Origin: Chloroflexota bacterium
Lineage (GTDB): Bacteria; Chloroflexota; Anaerolineae; Aggregatilineales; Phototrophicaceae
DNA: 64,000 bases
Assembly: GCA_016223085.1 (NCBI GenBank)
Contig: JACRPS010000029.1
Location: forward strand, 62,001 to 126,000
Reading direction: 5' to 3'
In this document: in pieces, positions 32,861 through 41,593 of the stretch
How positions within the stretch are numbered: position 1 is the stretch's first letter
Layout: every line of letters starts with the position of its first letter
The notes under the pieces: generated by a model
Databases searched by the model: none
Told to the model about the DNA's origin: nothing
What the model saw: only the letters and a program-made list of their open reading frames with translations
Translations under genes and position numbers: made by a program

Positions 32861-34211
32861 ATTCCGGCGACGGCGGTCCCATCAGCCCGTTGGCGTCCAC
32901 CGCGACAACGATCAGCCCGGCGAACTGGCTGGAGACAAACCCTTCCCACTCCACCGATGTGCCGGTCCAGGGGAACTGCTGGTCATACGTGAGCGCCGTC
33001 GGACGGCGCAGCGCGATAATGTAGCTGGCGGCGCCAGGGCTTGGTTCCCAGATCAGGGTGCGTTTGCCGGTGCCGGTGTCTCGCAGGCTAAGGTTGCGCG
33101 GCGGCGCGGGGCCATCGGCCAGCACCGTAATCGCTGCCAGCGTCGTCTGGGTGGAGCGCATCAGATAGGTCGCTTCGATGTCTTCAATCGTATCCATCGG
33201 CGTGTGGTGGCGCTGCGGTTCCTCCTGCGCTTCGATCAACCGCACCGCCGGGATGCCCATTTCACTGAACGACATATGGTCGCCATAACGCCCGGCGCGG
33301 TCTACCTCGTCGGCGACGAGTACCTGCATGGACGGCATATACTGAAAGTTAATCAGTTCCAGCATCCGCGCCAGTTGCCGCGAGGGCGATTCGTTTGGCC
33401 CGCTGGAATATGCGCGAATCTGGCGGTCGGCCAGTTCACCGTTTGGCCCATCCTGGCTGCCAATGATGTCCAGGTTAATCATGTAATTGACCGGAATCTG
33501 GCGCTCCTGCAGATACTTTACCAGTTCGATGCTGCCCTTCCGCCCCACTTCTTCTGCGCCAAACGCCACCAGCATGATCGTCGCGCGATGCGGGCGCGTT
33601 GCCAGGATACGCGCCAGTTCGATCAGCGCCGCCACGCCGGAAGCATTGTCGTTTGCGCCCGGCGCGTTGTAATTGGGGTCGTTGGGGTCCATCGAAATGC
33701 TGTCATAGTGCGCGCCGACCAGCACGATCCCCCCGCCAACTTCCTTGCCCTGGATGATACCAACGATGTTGTACTGCACCGTCGTCACGCCGGCCCAGTT
33801 AAGCGTAAACGGGTGGTCGAAGATGCTAAATGCGCCGCCGGATGATTTCTGTATCTCCTCGAACTGGGCGCGGATGTAGCGGTAGGCGGCGGCTACCCCC
33901 CGGTCCGGCGCGTCCGCCGAGTTCACATGCCGCGTATACATACGCTGGAGCGCGTCCACATGCAGGAACAGCCGGTCAGACTCGACCCGGTTCAGGATGT
34001 TGGCGAGGTTGGCGTCCGCCGGGGGCGCGGTCACAATCGGCTGGGGCAGTTCTTCCGGGCTAAGCGTGTTATAGCCGATGGTCGGCTGGAGCGTTTCAGT
34101 CGGGCGCGGGACGAGCGTCGGCGGCGCGTCCGGCGTACCCAGGTTGCAGGCCAGCGCTACCAGCGCCAGCCAGGCGAGAGTCAAAATTGAACGGCAGGTT
34201 GTGCGTTTCAT
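32847..34211 (-). CDS. M28-family zinc aminopeptidase lipoprotein
   Basis: The 454-residue product has a lipobox (LVALAC, Cys22), so it is a lipoprotein on the outer face of the membrane. A Thr/Pro linker leads to a cap and an M28 domain. Zinc ligands are visible in GAHYDS (His, Asp), GANDNASG (Asp), FGAEEVG (Glu pair including the general base), INLDIIG (Asp) and RHHTPMDT (His). A fibronectin-like C-terminal domain (about 365-454) starts after LADGPAPPRNLSL. The enzyme releases N-terminal amino acids from peptides. It is co-transcribed with the SGNH gene. Confidence 0.92.
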   Translation of the reverse strand: MKRTTCRSILTLAWLALVALACNLGTPDAPPTLVPRPTETLQPTIGYNTLSPEELPQPIVTAPPADANLANILNRVESDRLFLHVDALQRMYTRHVNSADAPDRGVAAAYRYIRAQFEEIQKSSGGAFSIFDHPFTLNWAGVTTVQYNIVGIIQGKEVGGGIVLVGAHYDSISMDPNDPNYNAPGANDNASGVAALIELARILATRPHRATIMLVAFGAEEVGRKGSIELVKYLQERQIPVNYMINLDIIGSQDGPNGELADRQIRAYSSGPNESPSRQLARMLELINFQYMPSMQVLVADEVDRAGRYGDHMSFSEMGIPAVRLIEAQEEPQRHHTPMDTIEDIEATYLMRSTQTTLAAITVLADGPAPPRNLSLRDTGTGKRTLIWEPSPGAASYIIALRRPTALTYDQQFPWTGTSVEWEGFVSSQFAGLIVVAVDANGLMGPPSPEYVIP

Positions 34212-34440
34212 GCAGCCGATTCTACCATAGTCACTTCCCGTTCTGGCGTAAACGTCATCGCAGCGGCGGGTAAACGGCGGGATTGTAACCCGGCAAACCT
34301 TTACAGTTCAACGGTTAATGTGGCATCTATAATAAAGTCAACCAAATCCGGGTTGTAGACCACCACAAACCGCGCTACAATGCGCCCGTTTTGTTCTGGC
34401 GTCGCCGGTTCCAACCGTTTTCCAATCGAGAGGCTTATCC

Positions 34441-35370
34441 TTGTCGGAGAAATTGTCCACCCATCTCAAGTCCCCGCGCGTCCGGCTGGACGCCGCCCGC
34501 CGCCACATCCCCTGCAACCTGTGCGGCGGCAACCAGACCGAACCCTACTGCCCGGAAAACGGCCTGGGGCTGGTGCAGTGCCAGAACTGCGGGCTGGTGT
34601 ACGTCAGCCCACGCCCCGACCCGAACGAACTGTACGCCCTGTATGGCGAAACCTACTTCCACAACGACGAGTCCGGCGTCGTCGGTTACAGCAATTACAT
34701 CGCCGACGAGGGGAATATTCGTAAAACGGCCAACCGGCGGATTCGGCGGCTGGAGCGCTACACCCAACCGGGGCGGCTGCTCGATGTTGGCTGCGCGGTC
34801 GGTTTTTATATGGACGAAGCCCGCAAGCGCGGCTGGCAGGTGGAAGGGTTGGACGTATCCAACTTCGCGGTTGAATACGCGCGGGAACACTTCGGCCTGA
34901 ACGCCCGGCAGGGCAGTTTCACCGGCCTGGAATTTGCGCCGGACAGCTTCGATCTGGTAACGATGTGGGACGTGATCGAGCACGTGCCGGACCCCAAGTC
35001 GTATATTCGCAAGGCGGCGGCGGTGCTGCGGCAGGGGGGTGTCTTCGCGCTGGCGACGCCGGACATTGACAGCCTGCCGGCCCGGCTGACCGGCAAACGC
35101 TGGGTGGGTTACAAACTCTCCGAAGAGCACGTTTATTATTTCTCGCGCCGGACGCTGACGAAGATGCTGGAAGAAGCCGGCTTCGAGGTGCTGGAGGCGC
35201 AGCACGTCGGCAAGTACGTCACGCTGCGGCTGTTTGTTGACCGGCTGGGCATGTACGTGCCCGCGCTGGCAAAACTGCTGGCGCTGGCGGAGCGCGCCTT
35301 CCGGCTGTCGGAACGGTCGGCCTACATCAACCCGTATGACATCGTGGCGATCACGGCGCGGAAAAAATAG
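34441..35370 (+). CDS. SAM-dependent methyltransferase with N-terminal zinc ribbon
   Basis: It starts at a TTG with GAGG upstream. The 309-residue product opens with a four-Cys ribbon (CNLCGG x ~10 C x ~8 CQNCGLVYVSPRP), a pattern typical of methyltransferases in sugar and secondary metabolism. Motif I is LLDVGCAVGFYMDEA, motif II VEGLDVSNFAVEYA and post-motifs FDLVTMWDVIEHVPDP. This is the Methyltransf_23 group. It precedes a second glycosyltransferase, so a role in surface glycan methylation is plausible but unproven. Confidence 0.9.
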   Translation: MSEKLSTHLKSPRVRLDAARRHIPCNLCGGNQTEPYCPENGLGLVQCQNCGLVYVSPRPDPNELYALYGETYFHNDESGVVGYSNYIADEGNIRKTANRRIRRLERYTQPGRLLDVGCAVGFYMDEARKRGWQVEGLDVSNFAVEYAREHFGLNARQGSFTGLEFAPDSFDLVTMWDVIEHVPDPKSYIRKAAAVLRQGGVFALATPDIDSLPARLTGKRWVGYKLSEEHVYYFSRRTLTKMLEEAGFEVLEAQHVGKYVTLRLFVDRLGMYVPALAKLLALAERAFRLSERSAYINPYDIVAITARKK

Positions 35371-35488
35371 CTGACGATTGGCAGTTGGCTTTTGGTGGTT
35401 AGGCGCTGCCTCACTCGCCCTGGACTCAAGCCTGCGGCTATGCTTCAAAAGCCCGCTTCAGCGGGCTGGCTGCCTATTGTTATAATCA

Positions 35489-35512
35489 GTCTCCTTCAGG
35501 AGGCTTTTTTTT
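35489..35512 (+). terminator. rho-independent terminator
   Basis: Stem GTCTCC, loop TTCA, GGAGGC, then eight T residues. It ends the methyltransferase transcript. A GCCCGCTTCAGCGGGC hairpin lies just before it. Confidence 0.7.
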
Positions 35513-35549
35513 GCTGGGCGGCTTTAGCCCCCGGCGCTGCTACCAGCTC

Positions 35550-36944
35550 ATGTTGACACGCATTCTCGCCCACAAACTCCCTCTCATCCTGCTTATCGCC
35601 GCCGCTGTTCGCCTGGGTGTGCTGCTGGCGTTTCCCGACGTGTTTGCCTTCGAGGCGACCGGCGCGGTGCATGGCTCGGACGCTTACGACGCCTACGCCC
35701 AAAACCTGCTGGCAACCGGTGTCTACGGGCGCGAAGCCGGCGTGCCGGACGCCGCTATCCCGCCGCTGTACAGCTACGCGCTGGCGCTGGTGTACGGCGT
35801 GTTCGGGCGCGGGCACATTCAGGTGGGACTGTTCCACATCCTGCTGGATATGTTCAGTATCGCCGCGCTGTACCTCATCGGGAAATGTCTCTTTCCTTAC
35901 TCCTCATCCCCGTCTCGCTCACAGTATAAGGATTGGACTCCCGCCCTGGCCGCGCTGTTCGCTGCGCTGTACCCGTACCTCATCTTTCAAAACCTGACGC
36001 TGATTGACACGCCGTTGTTTATGGCGCTGCTGTTCGCGTTTCTGCTGGCGATGGTGCTGCTGCGCGACCGTCCGGCGCTGGACAGCCGAACCTGGGCGCT
36101 GGCCGCCGCCGGCGGGCTGGCGCTGGGCGCGGGGATGCTGACGCGCCCGATTGTTCCGCCGCTGGCCGTGCTGGTAGCCGTGTGGTTCCTGTTCCGGCTC
36201 AACCTGCGGCAGACCGTGCTGCGGCTGCTGCCGGTTGCGGTCGTTGGGACGCTGGTGGTTGTGCCCTGGATCGCGCGCAACTACGCCGTGTTTAACGCCT
36301 TTGTGCCCATGACCACCACCAGCGGCGCGAACTTCTGGCAGGGCAACAGCCGCTATACCGTGCCGTTTTTCCGCGCCGGTTACGACGTGCAGTGGACGGC
36401 GCCAGAGCTAACGACCGCCGATTTGCAGAGCCGCGAAGCCGATGCCGAACGCTTCGCGCTGGCGTTCCAGTATTTGCGCGGGAACCCGGAAAAAATCCCT
36501 GAACTGCTGTGGGTCAAGTTTCTGGTACATTGGAGCCTGGACATCGCGCCGCGTTACAACCCGCAGCCGGGCGAACGGCTGGGGCTGGACAATAACGGCC
36601 AGTTTATCATTCAGCGCGTGGACGACAGCGGCCAACTGCTGACCTACGGCCCGAATGACCCGGTTGCTGCCTACGATGACCCGCTGTTTGACGTGATCGG
36701 ACGCACCATCCACCGCTTTTACTGGGGCGGGCTGTTCCTGCTGGGGCTGGCAGGCGGGGTGCTGGCGCTGCGCTGCTGGCGGGACACGTCGCTGCTGTGG
36801 TTCGTCCAGATCAGCATGACGGCGGTTTACGTTTTTTTCCACCCGTCCACCCGCTACCGCGTCCCGACCGACCCGCTGTGGTTTCTGTTTTCGGCCTACG
36901 CGCTGGTCTGGCTGTGGACATGGTGGCAGCAGCGAAAAGCGTAA
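35550..36944 (+). CDS. GT39/ArnT-like membrane glycosyltransferase
   Basis: I take the ATG of MLTRILAHKLPLIL; a TTG 39 bases earlier lies in the terminator and is unlikely. The 464-residue product has about 11 TM helices. The first outer loop GAVHGSDAYDAYAQNLLATG carries the acidic motif of the PMT/ArnT clan, and the C-terminal half has a soluble outer loop (NFWQGNSRYTVPFFRAG). It probably transfers a sugar from a polyprenyl-phosphate donor on the outer face. A serine-rich insert (SSSPSRSQ) follows helix 4. The acceptor is unknown. Confidence 0.85.
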   Translation: MLTRILAHKLPLILLIAAAVRLGVLLAFPDVFAFEATGAVHGSDAYDAYAQNLLATGVYGREAGVPDAAIPPLYSYALALVYGVFGRGHIQVGLFHILLDMFSIAALYLIGKCLFPYSSSPSRSQYKDWTPALAALFAALYPYLIFQNLTLIDTPLFMALLFAFLLAMVLLRDRPALDSRTWALAAAGGLALGAGMLTRPIVPPLAVLVAVWFLFRLNLRQTVLRLLPVAVVGTLVVVPWIARNYAVFNAFVPMTTTSGANFWQGNSRYTVPFFRAGYDVQWTAPELTTADLQSREADAERFALAFQYLRGNPEKIPELLWVKFLVHWSLDIAPRYNPQPGERLGLDNNGQFIIQRVDDSGQLLTYGPNDPVAAYDDPLFDVIGRTIHRFYWGGLFLLGLAGGVLALRCWRDTSLLWFVQISMTAVYVFFHPSTRYRVPTDPLWFLFSAYALVWLWTWWQQRKA

Positions 36945-37047
36945 CACCGAGGCGCAGAGGCACAGAGACTGGTTCGTTTTCTCATCGGGTTTTCATAACG
37001 GTTCGCCGCATTTCGCCGTATGAATCGGTAGAGCAAAGGAGCGTGAT

Positions 37048-38319
37048 ATGATGCGGCGAATCGGGTTCATGATCGTGTTCCTGGCAATAATGATCGGCAC
37101 CGGGCCGGCGCTGGCACATGCCGACCTGCTGCGCGCGGACCCGCCGCCTGATGCGATGCTTGAGAGCGCCCCGGCGGAAATCCGGCTGGTGTTCAGTGAG
37201 CCGCTGAACGCGGACTTAAGCCGCGTGACCCTGCGCGCCGCCGGCGGCGTGCCGGTCGAGACACCTCCGGCTGAAGCAGACCCGAATGACAAAACGGTGA
37301 TAATTGTGCGCCCCGGCGATCTGCCTGACGGCCTGTATACCGTGTCGTGGGAGGCGGTGTCGTCATCAAACGGCCATTTGACCAAAGGCAGCTACACGTT
37401 TACGATTGGCGCATCAGCAGCGACCAATCATAATGCGAAGGATAACAGTGGCAACCGACGGCTGACCAATCTGCTGCCCGCACCGACCTTCAGCGGCGAC
37501 GCGCCGGTGAAGCTGTTCGCCGCCCATGATGGCGCACCCTATCTGCTGACCGCCGACGGCCACCTGCTGCTGCCCGGCCCGGACGATAGCTGGCAGCCAG
37601 CACCGTTCGACGCCCGCGTGAACGAAGTTTACAGCGACGTGAACGGCGGTCTGTGGGTGGCAGCCGACAGCGGCCTGTATTATGACGATGGCAGCCGCTG
37701 GCAGCCGGTGGACGATCAGCCGGCTGCCGGGCTGGAAGTCACGCATGGGTACGTGTTTGCCTTCAATCACGGCAGCCTGGGTCTGATGGAGCAGGGTGGC
37801 ACGGCGCATAAAGTCCGGCATCTCAACACACCACTGCCGGAAGCAACGCCGTCCGAACTGGTGATGCTGGGCGACCACAGCCACGCGCTGCTGCTGGATG
37901 GCGAAGTATTCCGTAGCCTCGATCTGGGTCTAAGCTGGACGCCCCTGGCCACGCCCGTGCCGGTCAGCACGATTGCGGTAGATGCGGACGGCAAGCTGCT
38001 GGCGGCTGCGGAGACTGGCCTGTATACCTGGAATCGCGTGGACGGCACGTGGAGCGCGCCCCAGCCGCTGCCTGCCGGCGGCGTGCCGGTGCTGCGCGTG
38101 TTGAGCGACCGGCTGTACGCGCTGGCTGGCGGCAGGCTGTATGTTCGTGCCGGCGGCGCGTGGCAGCCGGTGGATGTGCCGGGCGACGGCTATCTGACGG
38201 CGCTCGAAGTCCAGTATCCGGCTACCCTGTGGGCGCTGGACGCGTCGGGCCGACGGGTACTCTCCTCGACCGACGGCACAGCCTGGACGGCAATACCCGT
38301 CAAAATCCCCCAGGGCTAA
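37048..38319 (+). CDS. CopC-domain protein fused to a beta-propeller
   Basis: GGAG lies 7 bases before the ATG. A signal peptide (cleavage near ALA, before His24) is followed by a CopC domain to about residue 125: HADLLRADPPPDA, IRLVFSEPLNADLSRV and WEAVSSSNGHLTKGSYTFTI. The expected mature N-terminal His and His110 are kept, but the usual Asp of the DGH motif is Asn here. Residues 140-423 form a repeat-built beta-propeller with GGLWVAADSGLYYDDGSRW-like and GETGLYTWN-like blades, as in BNR or sensor propellers. CopC binds copper in the periplasm. A fusion to a propeller instead of CopD is unusual. Confidence 0.83.
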   Translation: MMRRIGFMIVFLAIMIGTGPALAHADLLRADPPPDAMLESAPAEIRLVFSEPLNADLSRVTLRAAGGVPVETPPAEADPNDKTVIIVRPGDLPDGLYTVSWEAVSSSNGHLTKGSYTFTIGASAATNHNAKDNSGNRRLTNLLPAPTFSGDAPVKLFAAHDGAPYLLTADGHLLLPGPDDSWQPAPFDARVNEVYSDVNGGLWVAADSGLYYDDGSRWQPVDDQPAAGLEVTHGYVFAFNHGSLGLMEQGGTAHKVRHLNTPLPEATPSELVMLGDHSHALLLDGEVFRSLDLGLSWTPLATPVPVSTIAVDADGKLLAAAETGLYTWNRVDGTWSAPQPLPAGGVPVLRVLSDRLYALAGGRLYVRAGGAWQPVDVPGDGYLTALEVQYPATLWALDASGRRVLSSTDGTAWTAIPVKIPQG

Positions 38320-38351
38320 TGCGCTTTTGATAGGATTAGGCAATAATACAA

Positions 38352-38425
38352 ACATGAACCGCCAAGACGCCAAGGACACCAAGCTGGAAGAATTCCTGGC
38401 GATCTTGGCGTCCTGGCGGTTAGTA
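38352..38425. repeat. long imperfect inverted repeat
   Basis: ACCGCCAAGACGCCAAGGA near 38357 is answered by a complementary TTGGCGTCCTGGCGGTT near 38404, with about 28 bases between. It lies between the CopC fusion and the protease gene. A similar half-unit (GAACCGCCATGACGCCAGGA) lies at 28991. Confidence 0.7.
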
Positions 38426-38450
38426 TCCGTATCTTTTCAGGAGACAACCA

Positions 38451-39698
38451 TTGAAACGCCTGATGTTGATCTGTGTGTTGGTGCTGGGCGTAAGTGCTGC
38501 TGCCGCGCAGGAAACCATCAGCCCGGCGCTGGAAACACACCTTGAAGCGATTGAGCAGGTCACGGCCCAGCTTCGCGATCTGGACGCGCTGACGCCGGTT
38601 GAGCACCGCTTCCCCACCCGTGAGGACGTAACCGACTATCTCGAACGCGAACTGAACATTCAGCTTGACGCCGAAACGCTGCGCCGCGAGACCCAGTTTT
38701 ACATCGCCTTTGATCTACTGCCATCGGATGTCAACCTGCGGGAAGTGTACCTCAACTTCCTGACCAGCCCGGCGGGTGTGGCCGGTTTTTATGATACCGA
38801 CTCGAAGGCCATGAACGTGCTGCTGGTGGGCGGCGGCGAACTGGGCGACAGGCTGCCGCTGCTCGACCAGATCACCTATTCACACGAATTCACTCACGCG
38901 CTGCAGGACCAGCATTTTGATCTCGATTCGCTCCTGAGCGCCGAGGAGGCTGCCGCCAACCCGGACGCGGCGCTGGCGCGGCTGGCGCTGGTGGAAGGCG
39001 ACGCCACCGCCGTGATGACCAGCTATCTTCAGGCCGCCGCGCAGCAGAACCCAATGGCCGCGCTCGGCCTGCTGGCGCAGGGCTTCACTGCCGGGGCGTT
39101 CAGCATTCCCAGGGGCACGCCACCGTTTATCGTCACCGAACTGACCTTCCCCTATCAGGATGGCATGGCCTTTGTCAACGCGCTCTACCGCGACGGTGGC
39201 TGGGACGCCGTGAACGCCGCCTACGATAACCTGCCGCAGTCCAGCGAGCAGATTCTGCACCCGGACAGGTATCTCGCGGGCGACACGCCACAGGCTGTCA
39301 CGCTGGAAACCGTTTCCCCCGGCGAGGAATGGGCGCTGCTGGCTGACCGCACGCTGGGCGAGTTTTACCTGCGCGCGTATCTCGATACGCAGCTTTCCCC
39401 GCGTGACGCTGCCCGCGCGGCGGCTGGCTGGGGCGGCGACCGCTATCACCTGTATTACAATAATGCTGCCGACCAGCGCGCCTTTGTCCTGCAAATCGCC
39501 TGGGACACGCCGGAAGACGCCGACGAATTCCGCTTTGTGTTTGACCTGTTTGGCGAGGAACGCTATGGCGGCTCGGCGGACGACGGCTGCTGGTCAGATG
39601 GCGACTCGGCGCTGTGCCTGGCCGCCACCGCCGACAACCACACCGTCATCACTTCCGCGCCTACGCTGGGCATCGCACGCGGGTTGCTTTCTCAATAA
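38451..39698 (+). CDS. secreted HEFTH putative metalloprotease
   Basis: It starts at a TTG 8 bases after GGAG. The 415-residue product has a signal peptide (MKRLMLICVLVLGVSAAAAQ). The zinc-peptidase motif HEFTH is at 145-149, in ITYSHEFTHALQDQHFDLD. A downstream LVEGDATAVM helix may give the third ligand. The rest is helical with no other known domain. This HEFTH-ALQDQHFDL pattern recurs in uncharacterised secreted proteins of Chloroflexi. It is probably a gluzincin-like hydrolase outside the cell; the substrate is unknown. Confidence 0.82.
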   Translation: MKRLMLICVLVLGVSAAAAQETISPALETHLEAIEQVTAQLRDLDALTPVEHRFPTREDVTDYLERELNIQLDAETLRRETQFYIAFDLLPSDVNLREVYLNFLTSPAGVAGFYDTDSKAMNVLLVGGGELGDRLPLLDQITYSHEFTHALQDQHFDLDSLLSAEEAAANPDAALARLALVEGDATAVMTSYLQAAAQQNPMAALGLLAQGFTAGAFSIPRGTPPFIVTELTFPYQDGMAFVNALYRDGGWDAVNAAYDNLPQSSEQILHPDRYLAGDTPQAVTLETVSPGEEWALLADRTLGEFYLRAYLDTQLSPRDAARAAAGWGGDRYHLYYNNAADQRAFVLQIAWDTPEDADEFRFVFDLFGEERYGGSADDGCWSDGDSALCLAATADNHTVITSAPTLGIARGLLSQ

Positions 39699-39702
39699 CG
39701 CC

Positions 39703-39730
39703 GTAGGGACACGATATATCGTGTCCCTAC
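39703..39730. repeat. solitary GTAGGG palindrome, ATATAT core
   Basis: A perfect 28-bp palindrome with arm GTAGGGACACGATA starts four bases after the protease stop. The same sequence recurs at 63701. Confidence 0.9.
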
Positions 39731-39815
39731 CCCCTTGTACCTCTGCGTCTCCGTGTCTCTGGGTTATGTTTTTAGTCATCCTTCATCACTTTTCTCGTTA
39801 AAATTTCATCAATCT

Positions 39816-39842
39816 TTAGCACTCCCCTATATACAGTGCTAA
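39816..39842 (+). promoter_or_regulatory. CIRCE operator (HrcA binding site)
   Basis: TTAGCACTC, nine bases, then CAGTGCTAA: 17 of 18 positions match the CIRCE consensus. It overlaps a likely -35 (TATACA at 39830) with TATAAT at 39852 and a 16-base spacer. It stands 73 bases before the FmdB-like gene. CIRCE normally controls groE and dnaK operons through HrcA. Confidence 0.85.
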
Positions 39843-39857
39843 AAATTGGTGTATAAT
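39830..39857 (+). promoter_or_regulatory. sigma-70-like promoter under the CIRCE element
   Basis: TATACA (39830-39835), 16 bases, TATAAT (39852-39857). The -35 lies inside the CIRCE right arm, so HrcA would block it. Confidence 0.6.
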
Positions 39858-39914
39858 GTTTTTCGGCTGCAAACAACAAAACTCGCATGAGTTTGATGAG
39901 GGGTGTATTTCGCC

Positions 39915-40190
39915 ATGCCTGTGTACACGTATCGCCGCGAAGACGGCACAACCTTTGACATCCGGCAGAGCTTTCTGGAGGAGCCGCTGACCGTTGACCC
40001 GGTGACGGGGCAGAAGGTTCAGCGCGTGGTACACCCTGCGGGAATTATTTTCAAAGGCTCCGGCTTCTATGTCAATGACAGCAAAAACGCATCCCGCAGC
40101 AGCGTGAACAATACCGCCAACGGCCACAAGGATAAAACCGAAACCAAAACGGATTCAAAACCGGCAGTTACCCAGGCGGCGGCGGACTAA
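39915..40190 (+). CDS. FmdB-like protein lacking the zinc-ribbon cysteines
   Basis: The 91-residue product aligns over its first 55 residues with FmdB-type zinc ribbons (MPxYxYxC..C...F.......L..CP.CG....V..PxGxIFKGSGFYVxDS). Here MPVYTYRREDGTTFD and VDPVTGQKVQRV replace the parts with the four cysteines, so no zinc can be bound that way. The PAGIIFKGSGFYVNDSK block is intact. The tail is polar and Lys/Thr-rich. FmdB members are small putative regulators. It is preceded by a CIRCE operator, so it should be heat-inducible, and followed by a terminator, so it is monocistronic. Confidence 0.83.
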   Translation: MPVYTYRREDGTTFDIRQSFLEEPLTVDPVTGQKVQRVVHPAGIIFKGSGFYVNDSKNASRSSVNNTANGHKDKTETKTDSKPAVTQAAAD

Positions 40191-40221
40191 CCACCAGCGT
40201 TGGAAAATGGTCAGGCAGAAT

Positions 40222-40245
40222 GCCTCCTGCGGGAGGCGTTTTTTG
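40222..40245 (+). terminator. rho-independent terminator
   Basis: Stem GCCTCC, loop TGCG, GGAGGC, then GTTTTTTG. It ends the FmdB-like gene. Confidence 0.85.
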
Positions 40246-40342
40246 ATTCCCAACCGGTTGTCCTATTGAACACGTGGTCGAAATCGTTTATAACTGCCCG
40301 CGTTACCGTCTGTTATGGTGGGGATGAAACGAAGGATAGACC

Positions 40343-41473
40343 ATGCTGCGAAAAACAATCACCCTGTTGCTTCTGCTGGCGCTGCTGGTGGCGGCACTGC
40401 CCGCCGCCGCACAGGCGGACAATCTGCTGAAAGACCCCAGTTTTGAAGGCGAAAATTACAGCCAGATCGGCGTTGACCCCGCCGACCCGTTTACCACCTA
40501 TAACGCGCCCTGGTTCTGGTGGGGCGGCTTTGCCGTTGGCGGCGACGCGCCCTGGAAGAACGTTTATCCGTCCGGCTTCCCGCACACCGGCCCGGTGAAA
40601 CGCTCCGGCAACCGCTCCTACAACATGGCGCGCGGCGGCGGCACGTTCACCGCCTGGCTGCTCCAGCAGGTGAGCGTGCAGCCAAACAGCGACGTGCAGG
40701 GCGGCGCGTGGGCCTATATCCAGAATAACGTCGCCGGCGCGGTCACACGGGTGGGCATTGACCCGACCGGCGGCACCGATCCCAACAGCCCGGCGGTGGT
40801 CTGGTCGCCGTTTGCCGGCGGTCTGTACCAGTGGAATTTGATGCAGGTGACCGCTCGTGCCGGCGCGTCCGGCGTGGTGACGCTGTTCCTGTACGCCACC
40901 CAGAGCCAGCCGTCTGACCCGAACGGCGTCTTCTGGGATGACGCCTATCTGGTCGGTATTCCGGGGGCCGGCTTAACCACCACGCAGCCGGGGAGCGCGC
41001 CGGTCGCGCCGCCGACGCGGGTGGCAAGTTCCACCGTCCGGGTAAACGTGCGCGCTGGCGCGGGCACCAGTTTCCCGCGTATCGGCACGCTTAACCCTGG
41101 CGATGCCTACGCGGTTACGGGTGAGGCCAACGGCTGGTACAGCCTGGACTTCAACGGCCAGACCGGGTGGGTATCGGGCGCGTTTGTGACGGTTGGCGAA
41201 GGCCAGCCGACCGCAACCGGCGGCGTTCCCGCCGCCGCGCCCACCGTGTCGTCGCTGAACTTCACCGTAGATTACACGCTGCGGCTGCGCGCCGCGCCCA
41301 ACACCGCGTCGGAAACGTTGGCGCGGATTCCGTTTAACACGGTGGTGCAGGCGATTGGCCGCACGGCGGACAGCCAGTGGCTTCAGGTGACGGCAAACGG
41401 TCAAACCGGCTGGATCGCGGCGCGCTATGGCCGCGCCGACGGCGCCATCAGCGGCCTGCCGGTGACCGGGTAA
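40343..41473 (+). CDS. secreted protein with two SH3b domains
   Basis: The 376-residue product has a signal peptide (cleavage near AAAQA). An N-terminal jelly-roll-like domain of about 170 residues (NLLKDPSFEGENYSQ, FWDDAYLVG) resembles a carbohydrate-binding module. Two bacterial SH3 (SH3_3) domains follow at about 228-285 (VRVNVRAGAGTSFPRIGTL, GWYSLDFNGQTGWVSG) and 305-370 (LRLRAAPNTASETLARIP, WLQVTANGQTGWIAARYG). SH3b domains usually bind cell-wall peptides. No anchor is seen, so it is released or bound to the surface non-covalently. Confidence 0.85.
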   Translation: MLRKTITLLLLLALLVAALPAAAQADNLLKDPSFEGENYSQIGVDPADPFTTYNAPWFWWGGFAVGGDAPWKNVYPSGFPHTGPVKRSGNRSYNMARGGGTFTAWLLQQVSVQPNSDVQGGAWAYIQNNVAGAVTRVGIDPTGGTDPNSPAVVWSPFAGGLYQWNLMQVTARAGASGVVTLFLYATQSQPSDPNGVFWDDAYLVGIPGAGLTTTQPGSAPVAPPTRVASSTVRVNVRAGAGTSFPRIGTLNPGDAYAVTGEANGWYSLDFNGQTGWVSGAFVTVGEGQPTATGGVPAAAPTVSSLNFTVDYTLRLRAAPNTASETLARIPFNTVVQAIGRTADSQWLQVTANGQTGWIAARYGRADGAISGLPVTG

Positions 41474-41504
41474 AAAACAAAAGCGTAACGCAAAGGTAGT
41501 TCAG

Positions 41505-41533
41505 AAAGGGCGATCTGGCACGATCGTCCTTTC
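41505..41533 (+). terminator. possible terminator after the SH3b gene
   Basis: AAAGGGCGATC and CGATCGTCCTTT form an imperfect stem with a short loop and a T-rich tail (CCTTTCGTTTG). Confidence 0.5.
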
Positions 41534-41593
41534 GTTTGCTCAACGGCTGTACAAAGCAGGTATCGCGTTTCGACTGTTCACCTTACAGGGGGA

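Noticed and set aside
34435-35448. 337-codon minus-strand frame
   Set aside because: It is antisense to the zinc-ribbon methyltransferase, which has all family motifs.
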